Source: Verrucomicrobiota bacterium (lineage in GTDB: Bacteria; Verrucomicrobiota; Verrucomicrobiia; Verrucomicrobiales; Akkermansiaceae). From it: 64,000 bases of DNA. Within the stretch, counting starts at the first letter, position 1, and every line of letters begins with the position of its first letter. This document shows, one piece after another, positions 52,540 through 64,000 of this stretch. The notes under the pieces are model-generated. The model was not told the origin of the DNA, did not search any database, and saw only the letters and a list, made by a program, of their open reading frames with translations. Where the stretch lies: contig RDYP01000005.1 in assembly GCA_004293445.1 (NCBI GenBank), forward strand, positions 78,784 through 142,783, in the 5' to 3' direction. Position numbers and translations under genes: made by a program.

Positions 52540-52841
52540 GCCCCTCCGCGATGGATTCCTGGGATCGCGCCCTCAGCAAACCTCGCTATTAAGGAGCAAC
52601 GACAGACTCCTATCCCGCCCCCCACCGCACACGCTCCCCAATTCAAGCCAAAGGCCGTTCGTGCATTCTTCCGGGGAGCACACGCGCCCCCGCGTGCCGT
52701 TTCCGGCGCCCTCGCCGGAAGCCGGCCTCGCCCCACCCCAAAACCCACACACCACTGGAGCGTCCCCCTGAAGAACTGGACAGGTAATAGGCTCGATTCT
52801 GAGCCCTATTTCCACCATTCCATCGGGAAATGAGGCACCCC
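52540..52841. other. Intergenic region with a possible insertion-sequence left end
   Basis: No gene is seen. The stretch 52757-52783 (tggagcgtccccctgaagaa then ctggacagg) resembles the terminal inverted repeat of IS3-type elements, and leads directly into the OrfA-like gene fragment. No matching right end was found downstream. Confidence 0.4.
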
Positions 52842-53102
52842 ATGAGTGATCCAAACGACGACATCAAACGATGGGCCGCTCGCCGCAAGGCCACGGCGGT
52901 CAGGGACATCATCAAAGGCAAAACCACCGCCGCGGAACTCGCCAGATCCCACGACCTCACCGTCGCGGGAATCGAGCAGGTCCGCCACGCAAAGACGTGG
53001 CTGACCGGCCGCGGCATCCCTGCCCTCAGTATGTCCTACGCCGACCTTGTCCACCGCACGGATGAAGCGTTGCCACTGCTGGCGACCTTACTCGGACGGT
53101 GA
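52842..53102 (+). mobile_element. Remnant of an IS3-type transposase OrfA (DUF1153-like), 86 aa
   Basis: The start is taken at ATG 52842 (MSDPNDDIKRWAARRKATA). Residues 5-45 (DDIKRWAARRKATAVRDIIK, KTTAAELARSHDLTVAGIE) match the helix-turn-helix start of IS3-family OrfA and DUF1153 proteins. After about residue 52 the sequence (RGIPALSMSYADLVHRTDEA) no longer looks like OrfA, so the frame has run into other DNA. OrfB and the right inverted repeat are missing, so the element cannot move. The ATG at 52830 gives four more residues. It might still be made as a small DNA-binding protein. Confidence 0.55.
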
Positions 53103-53147
53103 ACCTAGCGAGTTAGAGAAAGCGGTCCAACACAAGGGTCCCGATAC

Positions 53148-53177
53148 AAAAAAGGCGGCTTGTTTCCAAGCCGCCTT
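53148..53177 (-). terminator. Rho-independent terminator of katG
   Basis: A perfect 11-base stem (aaggcggcttg, loop tttc, caagccgcctt; read here on the plus strand) is followed on the minus strand by a run of six T. It lies 27 bases beyond the katG stop, a textbook terminator for that gene. Confidence 0.9.
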
Positions 53178-53203
53178 GGGATGAGTCACCGGGATCGAAG
53201 GGA

Positions 53204-56305
<3,102 letters not shown>

Positions 56306-56321
56306 TCGCGGTGAGGGCGTT

Positions 56322-56975
56322 TCAGAGACCCTTGAAGCCTTGATAGGGCTGATAGGTGCCGAGGGGCATCGAGGCTTTACCCCAGTCGCGGTTCAGGCGG
56401 CGGTAGCGCTTGATGAACTCCGTCGGGTCGGCCCAGTTGTTCATGTCGCGAGGGACCCCTTCGCGTGCCATGCCGATGGATAGATTGTGGCGGATTTCGA
56501 AGTGGAGGTGAGCGGCATACATCCCGCGGTTGTTGCCGATGGTTCCGACCTGCTGGCCGCGCTTCACGAGTTGGCCGACGCGGACCAGCATGTCGCGGAG
56601 ATGGCCGTAAAGGGCATCGATGAAACGAACCTGCCCACTCGCCGGATCGCGGTAGGCGTAGCGGATGATGACCACATTGCCCCAACCCTGGCGGACGTCG
56701 TAGGCCCAGGTCACCACACCGTCGCCAATGCTGTAAACCGGATCTCCTAAATCGCTCTCGCCGCCGCCACGACCGTTCCAATCCTCGCCGAAATGGAGGG
56801 GCGGGCGCAAACGCAGGCCTCGGGCTTTGTAATAACCGGCGGCGTCGGGCTTGCCGACCGGATAGTCGAAACCATCCGTCAAAGCGACCCGCGCGGTCCG
56901 CTGCTGTCCCCAAGCAGGAGCCAGCAATCCTAGGACGAGACCGACCAGGACGGGAAAGATGGATCTGTGCGCCAT
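56322..56975 (-). CDS. Exported M23-family peptidase, 217 aa
   Basis: The start at 56975 gives a signal peptide (MAHRSIFPVLVGLVLGLLAP). The LytM/M23 zinc site is seen in PLHFGEDWNGRGGG (His and Asp) and in AAHLHFEIRHN (HxH), with GDGVVTWAYDVRQGWGNVV between. Such enzymes cut peptidoglycan peptides, or in degenerate forms activate amidases. The metal ligands here look complete. It is 73 bases downstream of uppP on the same strand, consistent with cell-wall function. The longer frame (from 57062) would start inside uppP and is not used. Confidence 0.88.
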   Translation of the reverse strand: MAHRSIFPVLVGLVLGLLAPAWGQQRTARVALTDGFDYPVGKPDAAGYYKARGLRLRPPLHFGEDWNGRGGGESDLGDPVYSIGDGVVTWAYDVRQGWGNVVIIRYAYRDPASGQVRFIDALYGHLRDMLVRVGQLVKRGQQVGTIGNNRGMYAAHLHFEIRHNLSIGMAREGVPRDMNNWADPTEFIKRYRRLNRDWGKASMPLGTYQPYQGFKGL

Positions 56976-57048
56976 GCCGCTCACGGAAACAGTGCAAGCG
57001 CGGGGGAGGCCAGCGGCAAGCGAAATTCGGCCTCGATCCGGCGCGGCT

Positions 57049-57936
57049 TCAACCAGCTCCAAGGCCGAGGAAGTTGGTGGCGATCATCAGCGCGGCGGCC
57101 AGAGCGGCGGCGATGCGATACCAACCGAAGACTCCGAGACCGCGCCGGTTGAGATAGCCGACCATCCATTTCACGGCCACCGCGGCGGAGATCGTGGCGG
57201 CCACAATGCCAACCGCCAGCGGCAGAAAACCGTAGCGCTCCCACATCAGCAGGGCCCCGCCGAATGCCTTGTCAAACTCGGGCTCCAAACCCTCGACAGG
57301 CCAGACGGCCTTCTTGGCGGTCGCAGCGCCGAGAGTAGCGAGGCCGAGGAGGAAGGAAAACTCCACCGCCGCACCCAGGCGAAGCCCGACGAGCACGCCG
57401 GCGATGATGGTCATCAAACTACGCGAAGTACCTGGCCACATCGCCAGGCATTGCATCAGGCCGATCAGGAAGGCCATCTTCAGCGTGATCCGAGCAAGCT
57501 CCGCACCCTCGGACCCACCGCCCTTTTTCATCCATCGATCGACCCCGAGAATGCCGACCCCGCCGACAAACCAGGCCCAAGCGATCCATTGGAAGTGAAA
57601 GAGTTTCTGCTCGATCCAATCGTTCGCGATGATGCCGATGACCGCGGCGGGGAGGAAGCCTGCGACGATCGCGAAGAACAAGTGCAGTCCCTCCTTATCC
57701 TTCCCGAGCAGACCGAGGATCATCTGGCGGACCCGGGGCCAATAGAGTCCGAGCACCGCGGCGATGGCCCCGCCTTGGATGCAAATCGCAAAGCAATCGG
57801 CAGCGGCCTTGTCTTCCGGCGCGAGGCCGATGCCCATCATCCGCTGGGCGACGATGAGATGGCCGGTGGAGCTGACCGGAAGATATTCCGTAACGCCTTC
57901 GATCAGACCAAGGACGAGCGCTTGCCAAGGATTCAT
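57049..57936 (-). CDS. uppP: Undecaprenyl-diphosphate phosphatase, 295 aa
   Basis: The protein begins MNPWQALVLGLIEGVTEYLP. The two catalytic motifs, EGVTEYLPVSSTGHLIV and MWPGTSRSLMTIIAG, are intact among about eight membrane helices. It recycles the undecaprenyl lipid carrier used for peptidoglycan and glycan export and can confer bacitracin tolerance. The start at 57936 matches the family. The frame extends to 58041 but that part lacks the family look. The gene diverges from a DUF2062 gene across a 103-base gap that must carry both promoters. Confidence 0.96.
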   Translation of the reverse strand: MNPWQALVLGLIEGVTEYLPVSSTGHLIVAQRMMGIGLAPEDKAAADCFAICIQGGAIAAVLGLYWPRVRQMILGLLGKDKEGLHLFFAIVAGFLPAAVIGIIANDWIEQKLFHFQWIAWAWFVGGVGILGVDRWMKKGGGSEGAELARITLKMAFLIGLMQCLAMWPGTSRSLMTIIAGVLVGLRLGAAVEFSFLLGLATLGAATAKKAVWPVEGLEPEFDKAFGGALLMWERYGFLPLAVGIVAATISAAVAVKWMVGYLNRRGLGVFGWYRIAAALAAALMIATNFLGLGAG

Positions 57937-58039
57937 GCGTGTTTGGACCTTGCCGACCGATATCGCGAGCGGCAAGGGATTTGCGGTTGCTTCGACGCGC
58001 CCGACCAAGGAAGTTCCGCGCGTCCCCGTCACCCGCAGC

Positions 58040-58687
58040 ATGAAGCGACGCTACCTATGGCTCGTCCGGCGCGCGTACCGCGCTTTGCGGCACCCGCGGC
58101 TGAGGCATCGTGGCTGGTGGCAAGCCCTGACCCACGCCTTGTTCGAGCGCCACCTGTGGATGCCCTGTCGCGACACGGTAGCGACCGGCCTGACCATCGG
58201 GATGTTCTTCGCCGTGCTCCCGGTGCCGATGCAGATGATTTTCGCAGGCTTCGCGGCGATGCGTTTCAAGTCGAACGTCCCGATTGCGATGGCCGCCTGC
58301 TGGTTGAGCAATCCCTTGACCAACATCCCGCTATTCCTGTTCCAGCTGTGGCTCGGCAACCAAATCGCCGGAATGGCGGGGCTGGAGTTGCCGGAAGTCC
58401 AATGGTTCAAGGACTTCCTCATCTGGCTGAGCGAGTCGCACTGGTTCAAGGTGCCGATCCCCGATTTCATCCTCAACGCGAACTCGGGAAACTTCATCCT
58501 CGGCATTCTCGCCTCCGCAGTGCTGCTGGCGGGAGTGACCTATCCGCTGGTGCTCCTGTTTTCGGCGATCATGCCGCACCACCTCCCCGCCCGCCCGGCA
58601 CGGACCGGGAAAGTGTCCTCCTTCATGCGAAAAATCCGCCTTCAACGCGAAGAACGCAAACAGGCGAAACTCGGGAAATTGCCCTGA
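58040..58687 (+). CDS. DUF2062 domain membrane protein, 215 aa
   Basis: The DUF2062 pattern is clear: ALFERHLWMPCRDTVATGLT, IGMFFAVLPVPMQMIFAGFA, NVPIAMAACWLSNPLTNIPL. There are three to four membrane segments (last at FILGILASAVLLAGVTYPLV) and a strongly basic C-terminal tail (RKIRLQREERKQAKLG). Function of the family is unknown; it is often near envelope or glycosyltransferase genes. The ATG at 58040 follows GCAGC with only a weak ribosome-binding site. It is convergent with the small gene behind lspA. Confidence 0.88.
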   Translation: MKRRYLWLVRRAYRALRHPRLRHRGWWQALTHALFERHLWMPCRDTVATGLTIGMFFAVLPVPMQMIFAGFAAMRFKSNVPIAMAACWLSNPLTNIPLFLFQLWLGNQIAGMAGLELPEVQWFKDFLIWLSESHWFKVPIPDFILNANSGNFILGILASAVLLAGVTYPLVLLFSAIMPHHLPARPARTGKVSSFMRKIRLQREERKQAKLGKLP

Positions 58688-58699
58688 GCATCCAGCGGC

Positions 58700-59062
58700 T
58701 CAGGATTTCGCAGAGCGGCCAAAACTCCGGGATCGGATCTTGCCGCCGCCGCAGGGCGCACCGAGGCGCTGCCCGACCTCGACATCGGGAAAGAAGTGGC
58801 GATCACGCGCTCGGGTATCGGCCCGCTTCAACAAGGCAGTCGCCAGCAAAGAACCGAGACCGGCGGTCGCCAGCACGCCGATCGCCTGCGCCACCCGCTG
58901 CGCACGCCCCTCATCCGGCAGCCGGGTACCAGGCGCAGCGACCCTTCCCTGCCCCTCCTGCCCCAAGGCGGAAGACGCGAGAAGAATCAGCAAGGTGGCG
59001 AGGATGCTCTTCACGATGTGCAATGCTTGATAGCGGCGGAGATGCCCCGATCGCCAGCTCAC
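58700..59062 (-). CDS. Small exported protein of unknown function, up to 120 aa
   Basis: Two starts are possible. GTG 59062 overlaps the lspA stop by four bases (GTGA) and would couple translation to lspA. GTG 59014 gives a classic signal peptide (VKSILATLLILLASSALGQ). The mature part has one more hydrophobic stretch (VAQAIGVLATAGLGSLLATA) and a basic, Gly/Ser-rich tail. I recognise no family. No lipobox Cys is evident, so it is not obviously a lipoprotein despite lying next to lspA. Confidence 0.6.
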   Translation of the reverse strand: MSWRSGHLRRYQALHIVKSILATLLILLASSALGQEGQGRVAAPGTRLPDEGRAQRVAQAIGVLATAGLGSLLATALLKRADTRARDRHFFPDVEVGQRLGAPCGGGKIRSRSFGRSAKS

Positions 59063-59634
59063 TCCGCCTTTTTCAGGTCCGCTTTCAGACCGCTGAAAAA
59101 CAGGACGAAGGCGGCGACGAAAATGCAGGAATCAGCGACATTGAACGAGGGCCAACGGTAATTCACCAGTGGAAGAGTGAAGTCGAGGAAGTCGACCACA
59201 TAACCCGCCTTGAGACGCTCCCACAGCGGCTGGCCTTCCATGTAGGACAGCTTGGAACCTTGGATCAGCCGATCGGTTAGATTGCCAAAGATCCCGCAAA
59301 GCAGCAGACCCACCGCGACCCTGCCCCAGTTGCCGACGAAGAACTGCTTCCGCAGTCCGAGGGTGATCAGCACCAGCGCGATGAAGGGCACCGCGAGAAA
59401 AACGATCGGCGCCCAATCGCTGCCATTGCCGAAGCCAAAGGCGACGCCTTGGTTGTGAACGCGGACGATGTTGAAAAAGCCATCGATCACCGGATCTTCG
59501 ACACCCGACGAGAACTGCCCCGGCAGCGGCTCGGGAAATCGCCCGACGATCCAGAACTTCGACCACTGATCGAGGAGATAGAGCGGCAGGGTGAGGAGCA
59601 GCAGGATCCACCCGATGCCCCATTCTTTTTTCAT
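59059..59634 (-). CDS. lspA: Lipoprotein signal peptidase II, 191 aa
   Basis: Four membrane helices are seen: GWILLLLTLPLYLLDQWSKF, WAPIVFLAVPFIALVLITLG, GRVAVGLLLCGIFGNLTDRL and a last one at NVADSCIFVAAFVLFFSGL. The two catalytic aspartates are in GNLTDRL... and FNVADSCI. It cuts the signal peptide from diacylated prolipoproteins in the inner membrane. The start is uncertain: ATG 59634 (MKKEWGIGW) follows a purine-rich GGACGCCGGA, and ATG 59652 gives six more residues. Upstream on the same strand is ileS, the classic ileS-lspA arrangement. Confidence 0.93.
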   Translation of the reverse strand: MKKEWGIGWILLLLTLPLYLLDQWSKFWIVGRFPEPLPGQFSSGVEDPVIDGFFNIVRVHNQGVAFGFGNGSDWAPIVFLAVPFIALVLITLGLRKQFFVGNWGRVAVGLLLCGIFGNLTDRLIQGSKLSYMEGQPLWERLKAGYVVDFLDFTLPLVNYRWPSFNVADSCIFVAAFVLFFSGLKADLKKAE

Positions 59635-59681
59635 TCCGGCGTCCGACGGCATGGCGATGGAGGATGGCGCAGGAGCTTCGC

Positions 59682-62398
59682 TCAAATGCGGGACAGGGGT
59701 TGCACCACCGACTCGCAGCGCCCGCAGACGCCGCCCAGACCAAGCGGTTCGTAGCGGCGGCAGCGCGGACACATCGCGTGGCCGGTCTTCGCCGCCTTCG
59801 CCGACAAGGCCGGGCCGGCGGAGACGTCGAGATCGGCGATGATGAAAAACTCGGTCGCGAACTGACGATCCCTCAACAGGTCGTACACCGCTTCCTTCTC
59901 AGGAACGACCAAGGTAACCGAGGCCTCGTTGTTTTTGGTGAACTCCTTCGCCTGAATCCGTTCCTCGATCGCCGTCTGCACGCTGCGGCGGATTTCCAAC
60001 AAGCGGTTCACCTTGGCCGTCGCTTCACCAGAAGCGAAGAGTGGATCGGGCTCGGGGAAGTCCTGCTCGTGCACGCTTCCTGCGGTGAAGGCCGCGTGCT
60101 CCCACGCCTCGTCGGCGGTGTAGGCAAGGATCGGCGCGAGCAGCTTCGCCAGCGCGGAAAAGACATCGTGCATCGCGGTCTGGCTCGCACGACGACGAAC
60201 GGAATTTTTCGCGTCGCAGTACATCCGATCCTTCGTCGCATCGACATAGATCGCCGACAGATCGGTCGCGCAGAACTGATTCACTGCGTTGAAAACCTTG
60301 CGGAACTCGTACTGCTCATAGGCCTTCCGGCACTCGCCGACCACCGCGTGGAGGCGTTCGAGAATCCATTGATCCAGCAGCGGCAAGTGACTCGGGGCGA
60401 CGCGATCCATCTCGGGATCGAAGCCATCGAGGTTCCCTAACAGAATCCGCAGCGTGTTGCGCAGACGGCGGTAGGGCTCGGCGACCTGTTTGAAAAGATC
60501 CTCGCTGAAAGGCACCTCGCTCTGCCAATCGACCGACGAAACCCAGAGGCGCAGGATGTCGGCACCGTACTTGTTGTAGAAGAAGGCGGCATCGGTCGGC
60601 TTGCCCGCCTTGGCTTGTCGACCACGAAGCCGTGGGTCAGCACCGCCTTGTAGGGCGCGACACCGCGCCAGGCGACGCTCATCATCAGCGAACTCTGGAA
60701 CCAGCCGCGATGCTGGTCGGTGGCCTCGAGATAGAGATCGGCCGGAGCGTGAAGCTCGGGATGGCGATCCAGCACGGCCACGTGCGAGCAGCCGGAATCG
60801 ATCCACACGTCCAAGGTATCGCGGCACTTCTTCAAGCCATCGGGCAGGCCGAGCTTTGCAGCGAGTTCTTCATCGGAGAGCTCGAACCAAATGTTCGTGC
60901 CTTCGGTCTCCACCAGATCCGCCACCTTGCGCGCGGTCTCCGCGGAGAGGATCGCGCGGTTGTCGGCATCGAAGAACACCGGCAGCGGGACGCCCCAGGT
61001 CCGCTGGCGGGAAATGCACCAGTCGGGCCGCGATTCCACCGTGCCGTAAATCCGGTTGCGCCCCCAAGAAGGCAGCCACTCGACTTGATCGATCGCCTCA
61101 AGCGCCTTCCCGCGCAGGCTGGCGAGCGAGATGAAAAACTGCTCCACCGCGCGGAAAATGATCGGCGTCTTAGAACGCCAGCAGTGCGGGTAGCTGTGGC
61201 GATAGACTTCCTTTGCCAGCAGCGCGCCCTTCGCCTCCAGCAGCTCGACGATCGCCTCGTTCGATTTGAAAACATGCTGCCCGACGAGCTGGGGCAGACC
61301 GACTTCGGCGGTGAAATTGCCATCGTCGTCCACCGGCGAAAGCACGCCGAGCCCGTACTGCTGGCCCGCCACGTAGTCGTCCGCGCCGTGACCCGGAGCG
61401 ATGTGGACCGCACCGGTGCCGGTTTCGGTCGTGACGAACTGCGCGAGGATGAGCTTCGAGGTGCGATCGAGGAAAGGATGGCGCGCTTCCAGATGTTCCA
61501 GCTCGCGGCCTTTCAGGGTCTTGAGCACCGCAGTACGACGCATCCCGGACTTCGCGGACAGCTCTTCGACCAGCTCGTGAACCACGATCAGGATCTCACT
61601 GCGGCCATTGCCCTCGAACTGGCAGACCTCGTAAGTGAATTCCGGATGCACCGCCACGCCGAGATTGGCGGGCAAGGTCCACGGTGTGGTGGTCCAGATG
61701 GCGATCGATGCGTTGCCGATACCGATCTTCGACGACGACTCGGGGGTCAGCGGGAATTTGACGAAAACCGCGCTGCTCTCCTTGTCCTGGTATTCCACCT
61801 CGGCCTCGGCCAGCGCGGTGTGCGCGCCATAGGACCACTGGACCGGCTTCTTCGACTGATAGACCGCACCGTCCTCCACCAGCTTGGCAAAGACGCGCAG
61901 GATCTCCGCTTCATAGCCGGGAGCCATCGTGAGATAGGGATTGTCCCAATCGCCAAAAACCCCGAGGCGGCGGAAGGAACCGCGCTGGACGTCGATCCAG
62001 CCCTTCGCGAATTCCGTGCAACGACGGCGGATCTCGGCGGGCTCCAGCCCGGCGGCCTGCTTCACCACCTTGAATTCGATCGGTAGCCCGTGACAGTCCC
62101 AGCCCGGAACGAAGGGCGTCTCGAAGCCCGCCATCGTCTTGGATTTCACCACCAGATCCTTCAGCACCTTGTTCAGCGCGGTGCCCATGTGGACATCGCC
62201 ATTGGCGAAAGGCGGACCGTCGTGAAGGATGAAGGCCGGTGCCTGTTGGGCGCGACGACGCCCGATGATCTTCTGATAAAGCCCGGCCTCCTCCCAAATC
62301 GCGAGACGCTTCGGCTCGTTCTCCACCAGATCCCCGCGCATGGGGAACGTGGTCTGCGGCAGCAGTAGCGTGTCTTTGAAAGCAGTGTCGGAACTCAT
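59682..62398 (-). pseudogene. ileS: Isoleucyl-tRNA synthetase, frameshifted and lacking its KMSKS motif
   Basis: The first frame (62398 to about 60614) holds the catalytic domain start FILHDGPPFANGDVHMGTAL (HIGH-like), the editing region (WTTTPWTLPANLG, GAVHIAPGHGADDYV) and LEATDQHRGWFQSSLMMSVA, then VLTHGFVVDK. The second frame (from about 60611 to 59682) resumes with GKPTDAAFFYNKYGADILRL, the anticodon-binding domain and a zinc-finger CPRCRRYEPLGLGGVCGRC. In intact enzymes the KMSKS loop lies between these points. Here only about 23 bases separate VVD from DAAFFY, the frame changes by two, and no KMSKS is encoded. Joined, the protein would be about 905 residues, slightly short for IleS. The rest is well conserved, so the break is recent or an assembly error. 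Confidence 0.85.
60609..60619 (-). other. Frameshift/deletion point in ileS at the KMSKS loop
   Basis: On the minus strand the codons GTC GAC AAG (frame 1, ending at 60614) are followed by two bases (CC) and then AAG GCG GGC AAG in the second frame (from 60611). The bases expected to encode K-M-S-K-S are missing, consistent with loss of about 28 bases between AAG repeats. Confidence 0.8.
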
Positions 62399-62641
62399 TG
62401 GCGGGCGCGGAAGCTAGCAAGCACCCCGCAGAGGGTCAACCACCGGGGCAGGGATGAAGGATCCCGCTTGAGAGCACCTGCCACGCCCAGATTCCGATCC
62501 ATATCCGACTCAGGTCAAATTGCTCCCGTCGAAGAACTCGGGCACCGATTTCAACCCAGCAGGAAACCGGCAAAAGACAGCCCGTGTCTCGTTTTTCGCT
62601 TTTCTCCATGAGACAACTCGCTTGTCTCCACCCAAGTCCTT
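62399..62641. other. Intergenic region between ileS and the VC0807-like gene
   Basis: These 243 bases separate two divergent genes and must hold both promoters. I see no gene or strong hairpin. A weak purine-poor stretch precedes the ATG at 62642. Confidence 0.3.
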
Positions 62642-63418
62642 ATGCCTGACCCCCAATCCAAGCAGGAACACCCGCTCGCCAATATCCTGATCAACGTGTT
62701 GATCCCGGTAATGGTGCTCAGCTATCTCAGCAAGGATCCAGAAATCCAGGTGAAGCTCGGCAAGGAGGTCAAACCTTGGCACCTCGGGCCGCTGTGGGCG
62801 ATGATCATCGCCCTGATCCCGCCTCTCGCCTATGGCATCTGGCATTTCATCAAAACCAAACACGGCAATATCTTTTCCGCTCTGGGCTTTGTCTCAGTAC
62901 TGCTAACCGGCGGCCTGACTTTTTATCTTTGGAACGCCGACGGTTCGGTCAAGGCGAACGCCGGCCTGCTCTTCGGGATCAAGGAGGCATCGATCCCGCT
63001 AGTGCTGGCCTTCGCCATCATCAGCTCCCACAAGTCGGCCAGTCCGCTGATCCGTGTCTTTCTCTACAATGACTCGATCTTCGACATCGCGCGGATCGAG
63101 CGCCGGGTGAACGAACGCGGCGCGGCGGAGGGCTACGATCGGCTCTTGCGGGAAGCGACCCGATTTTTTGCCGGCTCCTTCGTGCTCAGCGCGGCGATGA
63201 ACCTGGGGCTGGCGCTGTGGTTTTTCCGCAGCTTCGACTCCAGCGCGGTGGAAGCCTTGGAAAACTACAATGGAATCGTCGCCAAACTCACCGGCTGGAG
63301 CTTCGCGGTGATCGGCCTGCCAGTCCTGGTCATCCTGTTCCTGATCCTGACGCGCCTGCTGAGAGGCCTGCGCGCGCTGACCGGGCTGGACGACAAGGAG
63401 CTGATGCACCCGCGCTAA
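62642..63418 (+). CDS. VC0807-family-like membrane protein, 258 aa
   Basis: There are about six hydrophobic segments: ANILINVLIPVMVLSYL, LGPLWAMIIALIPPLAYGIW, ALGFVSVLLTGGLTFYLW, IPLVLAFAIISS, AGSFVLSAAMNLGLALWFF and WSFAVIGLPVLVILFLILTR. The N-terminal NILINVLIPVMVLSYLSK and LIPPLAYGIWHFIKTKHGN resemble the VC0807 family of uncharacterised inner-membrane proteins. No transport or catalytic motif is clear. It is convergent with the pterin dehydratase gene, with a shared hairpin between. Confidence 0.7.
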   Translation: MPDPQSKQEHPLANILINVLIPVMVLSYLSKDPEIQVKLGKEVKPWHLGPLWAMIIALIPPLAYGIWHFIKTKHGNIFSALGFVSVLLTGGLTFYLWNADGSVKANAGLLFGIKEASIPLVLAFAIISSHKSASPLIRVFLYNDSIFDIARIERRVNERGAAEGYDRLLREATRFFAGSFVLSAAMNLGLALWFFRSFDSSAVEALENYNGIVAKLTGWSFAVIGLPVLVILFLILTRLLRGLRALTGLDDKELMHPR

Positions 63419-63425
63419 AACGCGA

Positions 63426-63447
63426 AAGGCCCGCGAATGCGGGCCTT
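63426..63447. terminator. Hairpin between convergent genes
   Basis: The sequence aaggcccgc-gaat-gcgggcctt is a perfect 9-base stem with a 4-base loop, eight bases after the VC0807-like stop. On the minus strand it is followed by TTTCGCGTTTTA, so it may serve as a bidirectional terminator. Confidence 0.65.
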
Positions 63448-63474
63448 GGCGGGAAAGGGACTGAAAACCGCAGC

Positions 63475-63759
63475 TCAGTCGACCAGGTTATCGATGCGCT
63501 GGGCGAGTTCGATATCGGCATCGGTCACACCGCCCGCGTCGTGGGTGGTCAGCTTCAGCGAGACCTTGGTGTCGCGGATGCGGATGTCGGGATGATGCTG
63601 AGCTTCGTCGGCGATCTCGGCGAGGTCGTTCACGAAGTCGATCGCCTCCATGAATTCCTCGAATTCGATGGTTCGGTGGATCGCGTTGTTCTCGTAGTCC
63701 CACTCGGGGCACTTCTTGAGAGCGGTGGTGAGGTCGTCGTCTTCGAGCAGGTCTGACAT
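63475..63759 (-). CDS. 4a-hydroxytetrahydrobiopterin dehydratase (pterin-4a-carbinolamine dehydratase), 94 aa
   Basis: The start ATG 63759 (MSDLLEDDDLTTALKKCPEW) gives the usual ~95-residue length. The family signature is intact: AIDFVNDLAEIADEAQHHPD and KVSLKLTTHDAGGVTDADIE, with the paired catalytic His in QHHPD and the His in TTHD. It regenerates pterin cofactor for aromatic amino acid hydroxylases, or acts in pterin metabolism. No hydroxylase gene is nearby. Confidence 0.93.
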   Translation of the reverse strand: MSDLLEDDDLTTALKKCPEWDYENNAIHRTIEFEEFMEAIDFVNDLAEIADEAQHHPDIRIRDTKVSLKLTTHDAGGVTDADIELAQRIDNLVD

Positions 63760-64000
63760 GGGAAAAAGGGGCTGTTGCGGGGGCGAGATTGCGTTCGTGG
63801 ATTCTCGCTTGGCAAGAGAGTTTGGCATCGAATTTTTTCGCCATTCAGCGCCATGACTTTGCGAAAGTCAGCAGGCCCGGCGATTCGCATTCTACCCTCT
63901 CAAATGGTAGGGACTGACTGCCAGGCAGTCCCAAGTTACCAACGACGAAGGAGGCGGAGCATTCTCAGATTCCGTGCCCATTCGCCCTCGTAGGAAAAGT
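63760..64000. other. Upstream region of the pterin dehydratase, no gene seen
   Basis: No coding sequence is convincing here. A hairpin gggactg...cagtccc (about 63911-63933) is present near the window edge. Its role is unclear because no gene end is adjacent inside the window. Confidence 0.3.

Overview
The window is high-GC DNA from a heterotrophic bacterium, most likely of the phylum Verrucomicrobiota (Luteolibacter/Haloferula-like Verrucomicrobiales). The reasons are a Verru_Chthon cassette protein A, giant surface proteins built from autotransporter-associated beta-strand repeats, an ECF sigma factor with a FecR/LamG anti-sigma-like partner, and a DUF1549/DUF1553 plus DUF1501 pair of the type common in Planctomycetes and Verrucomicrobia. 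No rRNA, tRNA, CRISPR array or prophage was seen.

Region 1 (1-24794, minus strand) looks like a regulated cell-surface polysaccharide-degradation locus. It reads from an ECF sigma factor (20488) into a membrane FecR/LamG protein, a 3303-residue secreted protein carrying both a GH16-like and a GH29 alpha-L-fucosidase domain, a 2588-residue beta-helix protein resembling GH141, and a secreted protein cut by the window edge. Upstream lie a Verru_Chthon A pilin-like protein and a small secreted partner. My working inference is that the locus attacks a fucose-containing marine or plant polysaccharide.

Region 2 (24965-32979) holds a chromate-type transporter, diverging from a tightly overlapping plus-strand operon: six-hairpin-glycosidase-like protein, GT4 glycosyltransferase, a fusion of a type I phosphodiesterase with an endonuclease/exonuclease/phosphatase domain, and a VTT-like membrane protein. 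It may make or remodel a glycolipid or envelope glycan.

Region 3 (32990-40558, minus strand) is an M42 peptidase, a secreted unknown, MoxR, HflK, HflC and DUF58 series, with 4-base overlaps at its start. Region 4 (about 40600-42130) is a lower-GC island with a divergent prephenate dehydratase-like gene and a probably broken small Cys-rich gene. Region 5 (42144-52539, plus strand) contains trmD, the DUF1553/DUF1501 pair, a transglutaminase-like membrane protein, a DCC protein, a DUF318/DUF1980 permease pair and a LURP-one-like protein. Region 6 (52540-64000) has an insertion-sequence remnant, katG with a clear terminator, a SMUG-type uracil-DNA glycosylase, an M23 peptidase, uppP, a DUF2062 protein, lspA, ileS, a VC0807-like membrane protein and a pterin dehydratase.

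The most unexpected single observation is that ileS is frameshifted exactly where its KMSKS catalytic loop should be, and the motif itself is absent. A second is a heptamer, CTGTTAG, that recurs almost only on the plus strand whatever the gene direction.
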